From Verrucomicrobiaceae bacterium (GTDB lineage: Bacteria; Verrucomicrobiota; Verrucomicrobiia; Verrucomicrobiales; Verrucomicrobiaceae), in the NCBI GenBank assembly GCA_016713245.1, contig JADJPM010000004.1, forward strand, positions 2,604,001 to 2,668,000: a stretch of 64,000 bases of DNA. Direction: 5' to 3'. Positions 16,691 to 24,287 of the stretch are shown in pieces; within the stretch, counting starts at the first letter, position 1; each line of letters opens with the position of its first letter. Position numbers and translations under genes: made by a program. The notes beneath the pieces are model-generated. The model ran no database searches. It saw only the letters and a list, made by a program, of their open reading frames with translations, and was not told where the DNA came from.

Positions 16691-17953
16691 TCAACGGTGG
16701 CCTTGCCGAGGCTCCGGCATGGGCAGCAGGATGATCATCGAGATCACCGCAAAGGCTCCCGCCAGTGTAGCGACCGTGGTAAAAGAAAGCGTCTGCCGAT
16801 ACACGAGTCCGCTGAGCGTGGTGGCGATCAGCAGTGCCCACACATTGCAAAAGCCCAGGATGGCCTGGTAAGTGGAGCGGCGCTCAGGCGGGCAAAGCTC
16901 GGCGGTGAGCGTGAGATCGCCCACGCGGTCGAGGAAAAGGCCGAAGCCAAAGATGAAATACACCACGGTGAAGCCAATGAAGCTCTGCGTGTGGCAGGAC
17001 CATACACACACACCGATGCAGATGAGGCGTGAGACGACGAGCAGCACTTTTCCGCCACTGTGATAGCCCAGCCAGGCAGCCAGCAGGCTACCGAGGATGG
17101 TGCCTACGTTTTGCAGCGAGACAAAACGACCCACATCCGCCTCCACGCTTCCGGTCACCTTCAGCGCATGCAGCGTGAGGAAGGAGACCAGCATCAGGTA
17201 ACCCATGCCGCTAAATCGGACGAGGATAAGCCGCAGAAGATTGGGCTGCGCAGCGAGCATGCCGGGTAACTCTTTGAGATAGGTCAGGTATGGTCGCGGA
17301 TCTCGCGGAGGCATGTGAACCGGATGCTCGGACTCTTTCATCGGAAGCTGCGAGAGCCAGGAGAGAAACAAAAAGCCAAAAGCGATCAAATGCAGCACCG
17401 CATAGCCGCGATGACCGGGGAACTGCGTAAGCACCAGATGAATCACCGCGCCCGCGCCCATGCCGATGACGGCCTGCATGATGTATCGCGCCGCCCAGCC
17501 CGCCGCACGGATGCGCTTCGGCACCATGCGCGTGACCATTTCCATCCAGGCCACCACGCCCACCCCGCCGATGAGACCACTCAACACCGGTGTGAGCACC
17601 ACTACCGGCAAAATCCAGCCCTCCAGATGCTCCGCATACCACAGCACCAGACCCGCTACGAGATAGGGCAGCCTTTGCAGCAGGCCAAAGCCGAGCACCC
17701 AGCCTTTGAAATGCCTCATCTGCTCCACCTTCGGTGAGACAAACAACCCCGCGAAGGCAAACGTGGCCGCCAGCACCGCTGGCATGATCGAAATGATGAG
17801 CGAGCTGCCGTGGAGAGACTCCACCATCTTTGGCATCACCGTTTCCGGCTGGAGAAAGGCCAGCCCGCCCATGTAGAGGCCGCCCTCCAGGCAGTGGCAC
17901 ACGAAATTCCGCCGCACATGCTGATCATGATGGGAGGAAGGTGCTGCGGACAT
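16691..17953 (-). CDS. Major facilitator superfamily transporter
   Basis: The Met at 17953 gives a 420-residue protein with about twelve hydrophobic helices and a short intracellular loop between the halves (residues near 220-240, QLPMKESEHPVHMPPRD). Conserved features of the large families (a GxxxDRxGRR loop) are weak: the clearest basic loops are VPKRIRAAGWAAR and CPPERRSTYQAI. It seems to belong to the MFS_1-like or BtlA/Spinster-distant types seen in Verrucomicrobia. The substrate is unknown. It lies 35 bp upstream of the Dabb gene on the same strand and diverges from ferritin. Confidence 0.8.
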   Translation of the reverse strand: MSAAPSSHHDQHVRRNFVCHCLEGGLYMGGLAFLQPETVMPKMVESLHGSSLIISIMPAVLAATFAFAGLFVSPKVEQMRHFKGWVLGFGLLQRLPYLVAGLVLWYAEHLEGWILPVVVLTPVLSGLIGGVGVVAWMEMVTRMVPKRIRAAGWAARYIMQAVIGMGAGAVIHLVLTQFPGHRGYAVLHLIAFGFLFLSWLSQLPMKESEHPVHMPPRDPRPYLTYLKELPGMLAAQPNLLRLILVRFSGMGYLMLVSFLTLHALKVTGSVEADVGRFVSLQNVGTILGSLLAAWLGYHSGGKVLLVVSRLICIGVCVWSCHTQSFIGFTVVYFIFGFGLFLDRVGDLTLTAELCPPERRSTYQAILGFCNVWALLIATTLSGLVYRQTLSFTTVATLAGAFAVISMIILLPMPEPRQGHR

Positions 17954-18078
17954 GTTTGTAGGCGCGGAAAAGGGGCGAATCCTGCCCCAAGATGGCGGGA
18001 AGGAAAGCGATTCATCCGCCTCCCATCTTGCATGCCGGTGAGGATGCTGTTTCATCGTCCCACACCCCTGCCCTTCCC

Positions 18079-18606
18079 ATGACGCTCTCCCCCAAACTCG
18101 CCAAGCTCTTCAACGAACAGATCAACAACGAGATGTCCTCCAGCTACGTCTATCTCGCCATGTCCGCCTGGTTTGAGCAGACGCCCTACAGCGGCTTTGC
18201 GAGCTGGATGTTCAACCAGAGCCGCGAAGAGACCGCGCATGCGCTGAAATTCTACCAATACCTCGTGGACCGCGATGCCAAGGTCGAGCTGCAACCCATC
18301 GCCAAGCCGAAAGCGACCTTCAAATCCCCGATCGATGTCTTCGAGCACAGCCTGAAGCAGGAGCAGCTCGTCACCCAGCAGATCAACGAGCTATTCGAGG
18401 TCGCCGAGCAGGTCAAAGACCATGCCTCGAAAAACCTCCTGCTGTGGTTCCTCAACGAGCAGATGGAGGAGGAAAAGACCGTCCGCGACATGCTCGACCG
18501 CCTGAAATTCGCTGGTGACGACCGCGCCAGCCTCCTCGTCCTCGACCGTGAAGCTGGACAACGCCAGTCAGCGGCTGGTGGGGCAGATGAAGGCGCGGCG
18601 GCGTAA
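18079..18606 (+). CDS. ftnA: Non-haem ferritin
   Basis: A 175-residue four-helix ferritin that stores iron as a mineral core in a 24-mer shell. The ferroxidase ligands are visible: Glu18 (FNEQINNEMSSSYVYLAM), Glu51 and His54 (REETAHALKFY), and Glu/Gln in the third and fourth helices (SLKQEQLVTQQIN, LNEQMEEEKTVRDML). The start at 18079 matches the family N-terminus exactly. The tail after LDREAG is longer and alanine/glycine-rich compared with E. coli FtnA. It is transcribed divergently from the MFS gene with a 125-bp shared upstream region; no clear Fur box was found by eye. Confidence 0.94.
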   Translation: MTLSPKLAKLFNEQINNEMSSSYVYLAMSAWFEQTPYSGFASWMFNQSREETAHALKFYQYLVDRDAKVELQPIAKPKATFKSPIDVFEHSLKQEQLVTQQINELFEVAEQVKDHASKNLLLWFLNEQMEEEKTVRDMLDRLKFAGDDRASLLVLDREAGQRQSAAGGADEGAAA

Positions 18607-18617
18607 AATCGAGCGAA

Positions 18618-18647
18618 CCTTCCTCGCTTTGCTTGAAACGAGGAAGG
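18618..18647. terminator. Stem-loop between convergent ferritin and SPFH genes
   Basis: CCTTCCTCG (18618-18626) and CGAGGAAGG (18639-18647) form a perfect 9-bp stem with a 12-base loop, in the 54-bp gap between two convergent genes. It probably ends both transcripts. There is no long T-run. Confidence 0.55.
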
Positions 18648-18660
18648 CCATTCAATCGGC

Positions 18661-20442
18661 TCAAGACGGCAGCGAAGTCTGCCTCGTATTCTTCGTCACC
18701 AGAGCCATCAGAGCTTCGACGAGGCCGCCGTTGGCTCCGCCGCCGTTCACGAGCACGTCGGGGACCACGCGGAGGTTCTTCTCGGCGATGATTTGGAAGA
18801 GCTGCATGAGCGCATAGGTGTCCTGGCCGACGGCTTGGATGCCGGCGTAGTGGGACTCGGCTTTGGCTTGGCCAGTGCTGCGGATGGCATCGGCTTCACC
18901 GGCGGCGCGGAGACGGGTGCTGGTGGCATCACCTTCGCTCTTTTTGACGGCGGCGCTGGCATGAAGTTCGGAAATGCGCACGCCTTCCTCGGCGCTGACG
19001 ACTTGGTTCTGGATGTCGGCGAGCGAAGTCTGGCGAACGAGCTGCTGACGCTGCTTTTCGGCGGCTTCCTGCATTTCGTAGGTCTTGCGATGCTCCTCGG
19101 CGATTTTGCGGTCGGTCTGAGTCTTCATGAGCGACTCCGGCGGCGTGATGTCGCCGATGAGCGTGTCGATGGCCTCCACGTCGTATTCACGCAAGGCGGC
19201 GGCAATGTGCTGCGAGGCCTCGTTTTGCCGCTCGGTGCGGGCGCTGAGGAAATCGAGCACGGTGTAAGCCTGGGCGCTGTTGCGGAAGTAATTGCCGACA
19301 ATCGGCTGCAAGGCGTGGTCGATGAGGTTTTGCACGGAACCGGCCCGCGAGATGACTTTCGGCGCTTCATTGGCTCCGATGTGGATGATTTGCGAAACGT
19401 CGAGGTTGAACGCGAAGCCATCGCGTGAGCGCACGGTGATGGAGTTGAGTTTTTCGTCGAATTGATGCGCTTCGGTGCGGTTGGCCCAGTTGAGCACGAT
19501 GTTGGTGGTAGGCACGAGTTCGACACGCATGACGCGGGTGTTCACGGGATGCTTCCCGGGCAGCAACGGACGCACCCACACACCTTTGTGACCGACTTCG
19601 ACGAGGTCGCCGTGTTTGAAATCAGGTCCGCTGACGTCTTCGTGCAAATTGCCGACGTAGCTGATGACGACACCGACATGGCCGATGGGGATTTCGACCA
19701 TCTCCACCTGCTCGACGTGCGCGAACCACGGATTGAGGTTCCACTGACCGCTGAGCAAAATCTGCTCCTGCAAGCCGCGTCGACCTCCGGCGCTGAGGAA
19801 GGCCTGGGCGTCCTGGAAGTTGTTGTGACCAGCCACGATGGGGCCGGCGATCTCACCCTGCTCGATGCAGGCACCATCGAGCGTGGTGACGATGCCGACC
19901 TTGTCCGGCTCGATGTTCAGCAGGCGCAGCGATGCGGGCGAAATGCCGTGCTCATGGCAGTTCCGCGTGACGAGCACCTGAAACAGCGCCGGATTGATGC
20001 GATACGAGCCTGCGGTGAGCACCGCGAGCTGGCGGCCCTTTTCACCACCGTTTCGCAGGAAGGCGCGAGCATCCTGGAAGTGATCGCAATTGACCACACG
20101 GCCCAAAATGCGCTGCGGAGGGATGGCGCTGCCGGTGCGTGCGACGACGAGTGCCAGTTCACCCTGCGGCACGACGACCATGGGCATGCGCTGGACGCTG
20201 TACTGCCATTTCCAGTAACCAAAGTGCAGCCCCGGAGGCAGCGTGTCCGCCTGGAAACCAGCCTCGCCGTTCAGTGCGATGATTTCGCCCGGTGGCAGGC
20301 TGCGCATGGCAAAGCGTTTGATGACGAGCCCGACCTGCTGCTCGCCGATGTGAACGACGCCGAAGACATTGATGATGAGAAAGAAGAAGAGGATGAGCGT
20401 GGCCCACCAGTAGGTGAGCATGAGATGGAAAAGAGTGTTCAT
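18661..20442 (-). CDS. SPFH/band-7 (flotillin-like) membrane protein
   Basis: A 593-residue protein with an N-terminal membrane helix (about 11-28), a long band-7/SPFH region (about 30-390), and a helical, Ala/Glu-rich C-terminal region (about 400-545: KTQTDRKIAEEHRKTYEMQEAAEKQ). A final hydrophobic helix and glycine-rich segment end it. SPFH proteins oligomerise into large membrane cages or scaffolds. This one has an unusual insert: two related copies of about 45 residues (first with DHFQDARAFLRNGG and RINPALF, second with NNFQDAQAFLSAGG and NLNPWF), separated by about 40 residues. It is convergent with ferritin. The gene just upstream is a small zinc-ribbon protein. Confidence 0.88.
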   Translation of the reverse strand: MNTLFHLMLTYWWATLILFFFLIINVFGVVHIGEQQVGLVIKRFAMRSLPPGEIIALNGEAGFQADTLPPGLHFGYWKWQYSVQRMPMVVVPQGELALVVARTGSAIPPQRILGRVVNCDHFQDARAFLRNGGEKGRQLAVLTAGSYRINPALFQVLVTRNCHEHGISPASLRLLNIEPDKVGIVTTLDGACIEQGEIAGPIVAGHNNFQDAQAFLSAGGRRGLQEQILLSGQWNLNPWFAHVEQVEMVEIPIGHVGVVISYVGNLHEDVSGPDFKHGDLVEVGHKGVWVRPLLPGKHPVNTRVMRVELVPTTNIVLNWANRTEAHQFDEKLNSITVRSRDGFAFNLDVSQIIHIGANEAPKVISRAGSVQNLIDHALQPIVGNYFRNSAQAYTVLDFLSARTERQNEASQHIAAALREYDVEAIDTLIGDITPPESLMKTQTDRKIAEEHRKTYEMQEAAEKQRQQLVRQTSLADIQNQVVSAEEGVRISELHASAAVKKSEGDATSTRLRAAGEADAIRSTGQAKAESHYAGIQAVGQDTYALMQLFQIIAEKNLRVVPDVLVNGGGANGGLVEALMALVTKNTRQTSLPS

Positions 20443-20502
20443 GGAGAAATGGAGTGTTGGATGGATGACGTCAGTCGTGTCGGAAGGGTCAATCAGGTCG
20501 TC

Positions 20503-20763
20503 TTATTTGGTGATGAGATCGAGGCGGTGACACTGCGGGCAGTGCCAGGCGCTGACTTTGCGGGCTTCGCGTTTGATGCCGAAGCACCATGCGTGGAACT
20601 GGCGCAGGATGGTGATGTCCATCGGGGTGGGGCTGACCCAGACGTTGTTGTTGAGAAGACAGCCGCGTGTCATCTCGCAGCCGCAGTCGCGGCAGGTGGC
20701 ACGGGCACGGGTTTCCACGGGACGGCGAATGAGAGCCGTGCCGCAGGAAGCGGTGAGGTTCAT
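20503..20763 (-). CDS. Small zinc-ribbon-like protein
   Basis: An 86-residue protein starting at Met 20763. It has a CRDCGCEM cluster near residue 25 and a CPQC cluster near residue 79, enough for one zinc ribbon, with ASCGTAL near the N-terminus. It has no signal peptide. I do not recognise the family. It lies about 60 bp upstream of the SPFH gene on the same strand and may share a transcript. The upstream codons to 20817 are poor and probably not translated. Confidence 0.6.
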   Translation of the reverse strand: MNLTASCGTALIRRPVETRARATCRDCGCEMTRGCLLNNNVWVSPTPMDITILRQFHAWCFGIKREARKVSAWHCPQCHRLDLITK

Positions 20764-21073
20764 GGATATGTTGGTTTCTGTTCTGACAGGGAAACCATGG
20801 TCCCGATGCACTGGCACCGGGCAGAGGATCGCCCTTCCAAATCGGCCTGCGAGGTTAGCTGTCGGACTGGTCCTTGGAAGTGGACTGGTCAGCGGTTACC
20901 CGCCTTCCTTCGCCCCGCCCTGCGTCTTTCGACTCAGGGAGTTTGGGTCCCCCGTGCCACCACTCAGGAAGGAGCGATGACTTCGGCTGCGGTGCCATTC
21001 ACGCACGGCGCATGCCTTTTGTCAAAAGCGCCGTTACGGCGTGAATGAACAGCGCGGCACTTTGGCACTGAAT
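20764..21073. other. 310-bp gene-free stretch
   Basis: This gap lies between the rlmF operon's end and the start of the zinc-ribbon gene, both on the minus strand. It should hold the zinc-ribbon promoter. I see a short direct repeat (GGACTGGT at about 20873 and 20892) and a palindrome CGCCGTTACGGCG near 21030, but no open reading frame, tRNA or clear promoter. Confidence 0.5.
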
Positions 21074-21967
21074 TCAACGCCGCCCGCTTCGAAACGTCCA
21101 CGCCAGGATGCGGCTCTTCTTCTGGCCCTGCCCCATGTCCATGACTCGAACCTCCGTGGGATTCACCTGGCGCAGCGTTTGCTGAAGCTTCGGCAGATGC
21201 TCGCTCTTCGAAACGAGGGTCGTGAACCACTCACACTGTCCGGCAAAGTCTGCGCTCTCAAAGATCATGCGGCGGATGAAGGCCAGTTCACCGCCCTCAC
21301 ACCACAACTCGTGGGATTGGCCGCCGAAGTTCAACGCCTGCTTCTTCAAACCGAGGTTTCGCCGCTTCCGCTGAGTGCCCTCAGCGGCTTCAGCAGCGGA
21401 AGCATGAAAGGGAGGATTGCACATCGTGAGGTCAAAATGCTCACCAGGCTGAATGATGCCGCGAAAGCAATGCGTGGGAGATTCTTGCAACCGGCACTCG
21501 ATGCGATCTGAAACCGCCGGATGGCTCAAAACCATCTTCTCCGCCCAGCGATACGCTTTCGCATCCACTTCCGCGGCCACAAAGCTCCAGCCGTATTCAC
21601 ACACGCCGAGCAACGGATAGATGCAGTTGGCCCCGCTGCCGACATCCAGCACACGAACCGAAGGTCCTTGTCTCATCTCGATAAGATCCGCCAGATGATG
21701 CAGGTAGTCACTTCGACCTGGAATCGGCGGGCAAAGATAGCCCGCTGGAATGTCCCAATGCGGCAAACCATAGGCCTGACGAAGCAACGCTTGATTCAAG
21801 GCCTTCACCGCCAGCGGATTCGCATAGTCGATGGAGGCATCGCCATAGGCATTCGGCTTCACAAAGCCCTTCAAGGCCGGACTGACGGCGATGAGCGCCG
21901 GAAAGTCGTAACCCTCGCGAAAACGATTCCGCGGATGCATGCCTGCCTTGGTGGACTCATTCTTCAT
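21074..21967 (-). CDS. rlmF: RlmF, 23S rRNA (adenine-N6)-methyltransferase
   Basis: A 297-residue SAM-dependent methyltransferase that modifies the adenine equivalent to A1618 of E. coli 23S rRNA. Family landmarks are nearly complete: HPRNRFREGYDFPALI, YGDASIDYANPLAVKALNQALL, WDIPAGYLCPPIPGRSDY, the SAM site VLDVGSGANCIYPLLG, the catalytic CNPPFHAS, and a final MGQGQKKSRILAWTF. Length fits the family. Its ATG overlaps the stop codon of the small gene upstream by 4 bases (ATGA), indicating translational coupling. An internal Met at 21940 is possible but the overlap supports 21967. Confidence 0.95.
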   Translation of the reverse strand: MKNESTKAGMHPRNRFREGYDFPALIAVSPALKGFVKPNAYGDASIDYANPLAVKALNQALLRQAYGLPHWDIPAGYLCPPIPGRSDYLHHLADLIEMRQGPSVRVLDVGSGANCIYPLLGVCEYGWSFVAAEVDAKAYRWAEKMVLSHPAVSDRIECRLQESPTHCFRGIIQPGEHFDLTMCNPPFHASAAEAAEGTQRKRRNLGLKKQALNFGGQSHELWCEGGELAFIRRMIFESADFAGQCEWFTTLVSKSEHLPKLQQTLRQVNPTEVRVMDMGQGQKKSRILAWTFRSGRR

Positions 21968-22236
21968 CGCCGACCACCTCCCGGCGGCGTGCGTCCTTCA
22001 CCAAAGTATTTCTCGCTCCGATAGCGCAACCACACTCGCAGCACCTGCGGCACCTTTTCACGCTCAGCGGGCGTGAGCGACTCATAAAGCTCGATGGCCT
22101 TCTCACGCTCGGCACGGCAGGCAGCGTTGTTGTGAGCATCCCAGCGACTGCGTGCCAGGCGAATGCGACGGCAGACCTCTTTGATCAAAGCAACTCCAGC
22201 GAGCGGCTTGGCATCGGGTTTCTTCTTCGCAGGCAT
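21964..22236 (-). CDS. Small basic protein coupled to rlmF, unknown
   Basis: A 90-residue, strongly basic protein (MPAKKKPDAKPLAGV start) with a predicted helical core (KEVCRRIRLARSRWDAHNNAA, then EREKAIELYESLTPAEREKVPQ) and a Gly/Pro/Arg tail. No domain is recognised. Its stop overlaps the rlmF start, so the pair is co-translated. A role in ribosome or RNA binding would fit the charge and context, but that is inference only. Confidence 0.7.
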   Translation of the reverse strand: MPAKKKPDAKPLAGVALIKEVCRRIRLARSRWDAHNNAACRAEREKAIELYESLTPAEREKVPQVLRVWLRYRSEKYFGEGRTPPGGGRR

Positions 22237-22245
22237 GACTGGGAA

Positions 22246-23190
22246 TCAAACGCGAGCCGTGGCGCGATTCTCCAGGAACCAGCGATAGGTTTTTTCCACA
22301 CCTTCACGAAACTGAGTGCCTGCCTTCCAGCCGAGATTCGTGAGGCGGCTCACATCAAGCAGACGTCGTGGATTGCCATCGGGCTGCGTGGTATCCCAGC
22401 GGATCTCGCCCGTGTAGCCGATGATTCCGCGAATCGCCTCTGCGGCATCGCGAATGCTAATTTCGGCACCCGTGCCGATGTTCACGATGTCCGCGCCGCT
22501 GTAGTGATCGAGCAGGAAGGAGCAGGCCTCGGCGAGATCATCGACAAAAAGAAACTCCCGCGTCGGCTTGCCGCTGCCCCAAAGCGTGACCCAAGGTGCA
22601 TTCACGAGTTTAGCCTCATGAAAGCGGCGAATCAGCGAAGGAAGCACATGGCTGTGCTCGGGATCGAAGTTGTCGAAGGGGCCGTAAAGATTCGCCGGCA
22701 TGCCGCAGATGAAGTCTTTGCCATGCTGATGCCGGTAGCCCTGGCAGAGCTTGATGCCCGCGATCTTCGCCACGCCATACGGCGCATTCGTTTCCTCCAT
22801 CGGCCCCGTCATGAGGCTGTCCTCGCGGATCGGCATCTCGACGACTTTGGGATAAATGCAGGTGCTACCGAGGAAGAGCAGCTTCTTCACGTCAAAGCGA
22901 TGCGAAGCCGAAAGCACCGCGTTCTGGATTTGGAGGTTGTTCAGCAGGAAATCGACCGGGTGCGTGTAGCTGGCCTTGATGCCGCCCACCGTGGCGGCGG
23001 CGAGGATGACGTATTCGGGCCTCTCGGTGGCAAAAAAGGCATCCGTGGCCTGCGGATCACGCAGATCCAGCTCCGCCTTCGTGCGTGTGATGATCTGCCA
23101 CTCGGGTTTGCCCGAGTAGAGTTTCATCAGCGCACGCCCGACGAGACCATTGTGACCAGAGATGAAGATTTTTTTGCCGTTGGAGGACAT
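22246..23190 (-). CDS. fcl: GDP-L-fucose synthase (epimerase/reductase)
   Basis: A 314-residue short-chain dehydrogenase-like enzyme that turns GDP-4-keto-6-deoxymannose into GDP-L-fucose with NADPH. The start at 23190 places the nucleotide motif SGHNGLVGRAL at residues 10-20. The catalytic YGVAKIAG (YxxxK) follows the LFLGSTCIYP serine region, and the specific GMER-type PANLYGPFDNFDPEHSHVLP stretch is present. GDP-mannose 4,6-dehydratase is not in this window. It likely feeds surface polysaccharide or lipopolysaccharide synthesis. It lies 31 bp downstream of the sugar kinase gene and 9 bp upstream of the rlmF pair, all on the minus strand. Confidence 0.94.
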   Translation of the reverse strand: MSSNGKKIFISGHNGLVGRALMKLYSGKPEWQIITRTKAELDLRDPQATDAFFATERPEYVILAAATVGGIKASYTHPVDFLLNNLQIQNAVLSASHRFDVKKLLFLGSTCIYPKVVEMPIREDSLMTGPMEETNAPYGVAKIAGIKLCQGYRHQHGKDFICGMPANLYGPFDNFDPEHSHVLPSLIRRFHEAKLVNAPWVTLWGSGKPTREFLFVDDLAEACSFLLDHYSGADIVNIGTGAEISIRDAAEAIRGIIGYTGEIRWDTTQPDGNPRRLLDVSRLTNLGWKAGTQFREGVEKTYRWFLENRATARV

Positions 23191-23221
23191 CCACGGCTGA
23201 TAGCTGCCGCCACCGCGATGT

Positions 23222-24280
23222 CTAGCGGTTCGTATCCGGGGCATTCCTGCCCCGTGAGCTTGGGGGCCAGGAATGCCCCCCTTGCACGAGTTGGCGCATC
23301 AGTTCCAGACACTCGCTCACTGGCCGCAGCCCCTGCGAAGGCGTGGGGTGGGTCAAACAGGCCGCGGCGGTGCAAACGGCGAGCCGCAGACGCTCCGCGA
23401 TGGGCCATTCCTCGTGTGCGCCATGCAGATAACCAGCCGCAAAGGCATCCCCTGCCCCGGTGGCCCCGGCGATGAAACCCGGTGGCAGTTGGAGCGAAGC
23501 TTGATGATGCACCGCACCGCTTTTCTCCGCCACAACAGCTCCCGCCTCGAAGTGAATGATCACCTCGCGACGCACCCCACGCTCCAGCAGCTTCTTCGCG
23601 GCGGCCTGCATGCGGGGGATGTCCTGGTGTGCCGATTTGAGGTCCTCCTCCACCACCTTCCCGGCTTCGATTTCGTTCACAATCAAATAGTCTGTGAAGG
23701 GCAGCGAAGCCTCCGTGATGGCTCGGAAGTGCTCGTGTTCCGCACTGACTAGATCCACACTCGTGAGCAACCCCGCTCCTTTTGCCGCCTCCAGCACGCA
23801 AGAAGCCACGGTGCGGCCATCTTCGAGCATTCGATCCATTTCGCTCAACAGCATGAGATAGCCGAGGTGGAAGATTTTGGCCTGCGTGCGGCTAAAATCA
23901 AAGTGCGATGCTCCGAGAATGGCATTCGCCCCGAGTTGATGGAAAAACGTGCGCCTTCCTGTGCCCTTCACCGTCATCGCATCCGTGTAACTCGTCGGCG
24001 CGGCTTCGGTTTGATGCAGTTGAGTCGTGTCGATGCCCGCAGCGGCGCAGTCGCGCATGATCCAGTCCCCATTCGCATCCTGGCCCACGAGCCCCGCAGC
24101 CTCCAGCGGATAGCCCACCTGCATCGCGGCGAGATCCTTGAGCACATTGTAAGGTCCGCCGCCATTCGACGAGGCCTCGCTCTGGATAAACGCCAGCATG
24201 TCCTGCTCCGGGTAGCGGTCGATGAGCTTGACGTGGTCGATGATGAAATTTCCTCCCGCGAGGATGCCGGTGCGAGTCAT
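23222..24280 (-). CDS. PfkB-family carbohydrate kinase with repeat-encoded tail
   Basis: A 352-residue ribokinase-like enzyme starting at Met 24280. It has the early GGNFIIDH and GGGPYNVLKDLAAM glycines that bind sugar, and the late GATGAGDAFAAGY motif with the catalytic Asp and anion hole. The sugar is not evident from the sequence. Its last roughly 15 residues (HSWPPSSRGRNAPDTNR) are encoded by an inverted repeat at 23238-23279, so the natural C-terminus has probably been rewritten by a repeat insertion. It sits 7 bp downstream of the large exported protein gene and 31 bp upstream of fcl, suggesting one transcript. Confidence 0.88.
   Translation of the reverse strand: MTRTGILAGGNFIIDHVKLIDRYPEQDMLAFIQSEASSNGGGPYNVLKDLAAMQVGYPLEAAGLVGQDANGDWIMRDCAAAGIDTTQLHQTEAAPTSYTDAMTVKGTGRRTFFHQLGANAILGASHFDFSRTQAKIFHLGYLMLLSEMDRMLEDGRTVASCVLEAAKGAGLLTSVDLVSAEHEHFRAITEASLPFTDYLIVNEIEAGKVVEEDLKSAHQDIPRMQAAAKKLLERGVRREVIIHFEAGAVVAEKSGAVHHQASLQLPPGFIAGATGAGDAFAAGYLHGAHEEWPIAERLRLAVCTAAACLTHPTPSQGLRPVSECLELMRQLVQGGHSWPPSSRGRNAPDTNR
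23238..23279. repeat. Inverted repeat overlapping the kinase 3' end
   Basis: GGGGCATTCCTGCCCC (23238-23253) and GGGGGCCAGGAATGCCCC (23262-23279) pair almost perfectly around an 8-base loop. The element lies within the last codons of the kinase gene and just before fcl. Confidence 0.8.
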
Positions 24281-24287
24281 GGGTTGG

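Noticed and set aside
17954..18078. Fur-box-like site upstream of ferritin
   Set aside because: No convincing match to an inverted GATAAT-type motif was visible in the 125-bp divergent region.
19462..21048. 528-codon frame opposite the SPFH and zinc-ribbon genes
   Set aside because: It spans two real genes and their spacer, and shows no family features; typical antisense shadow.
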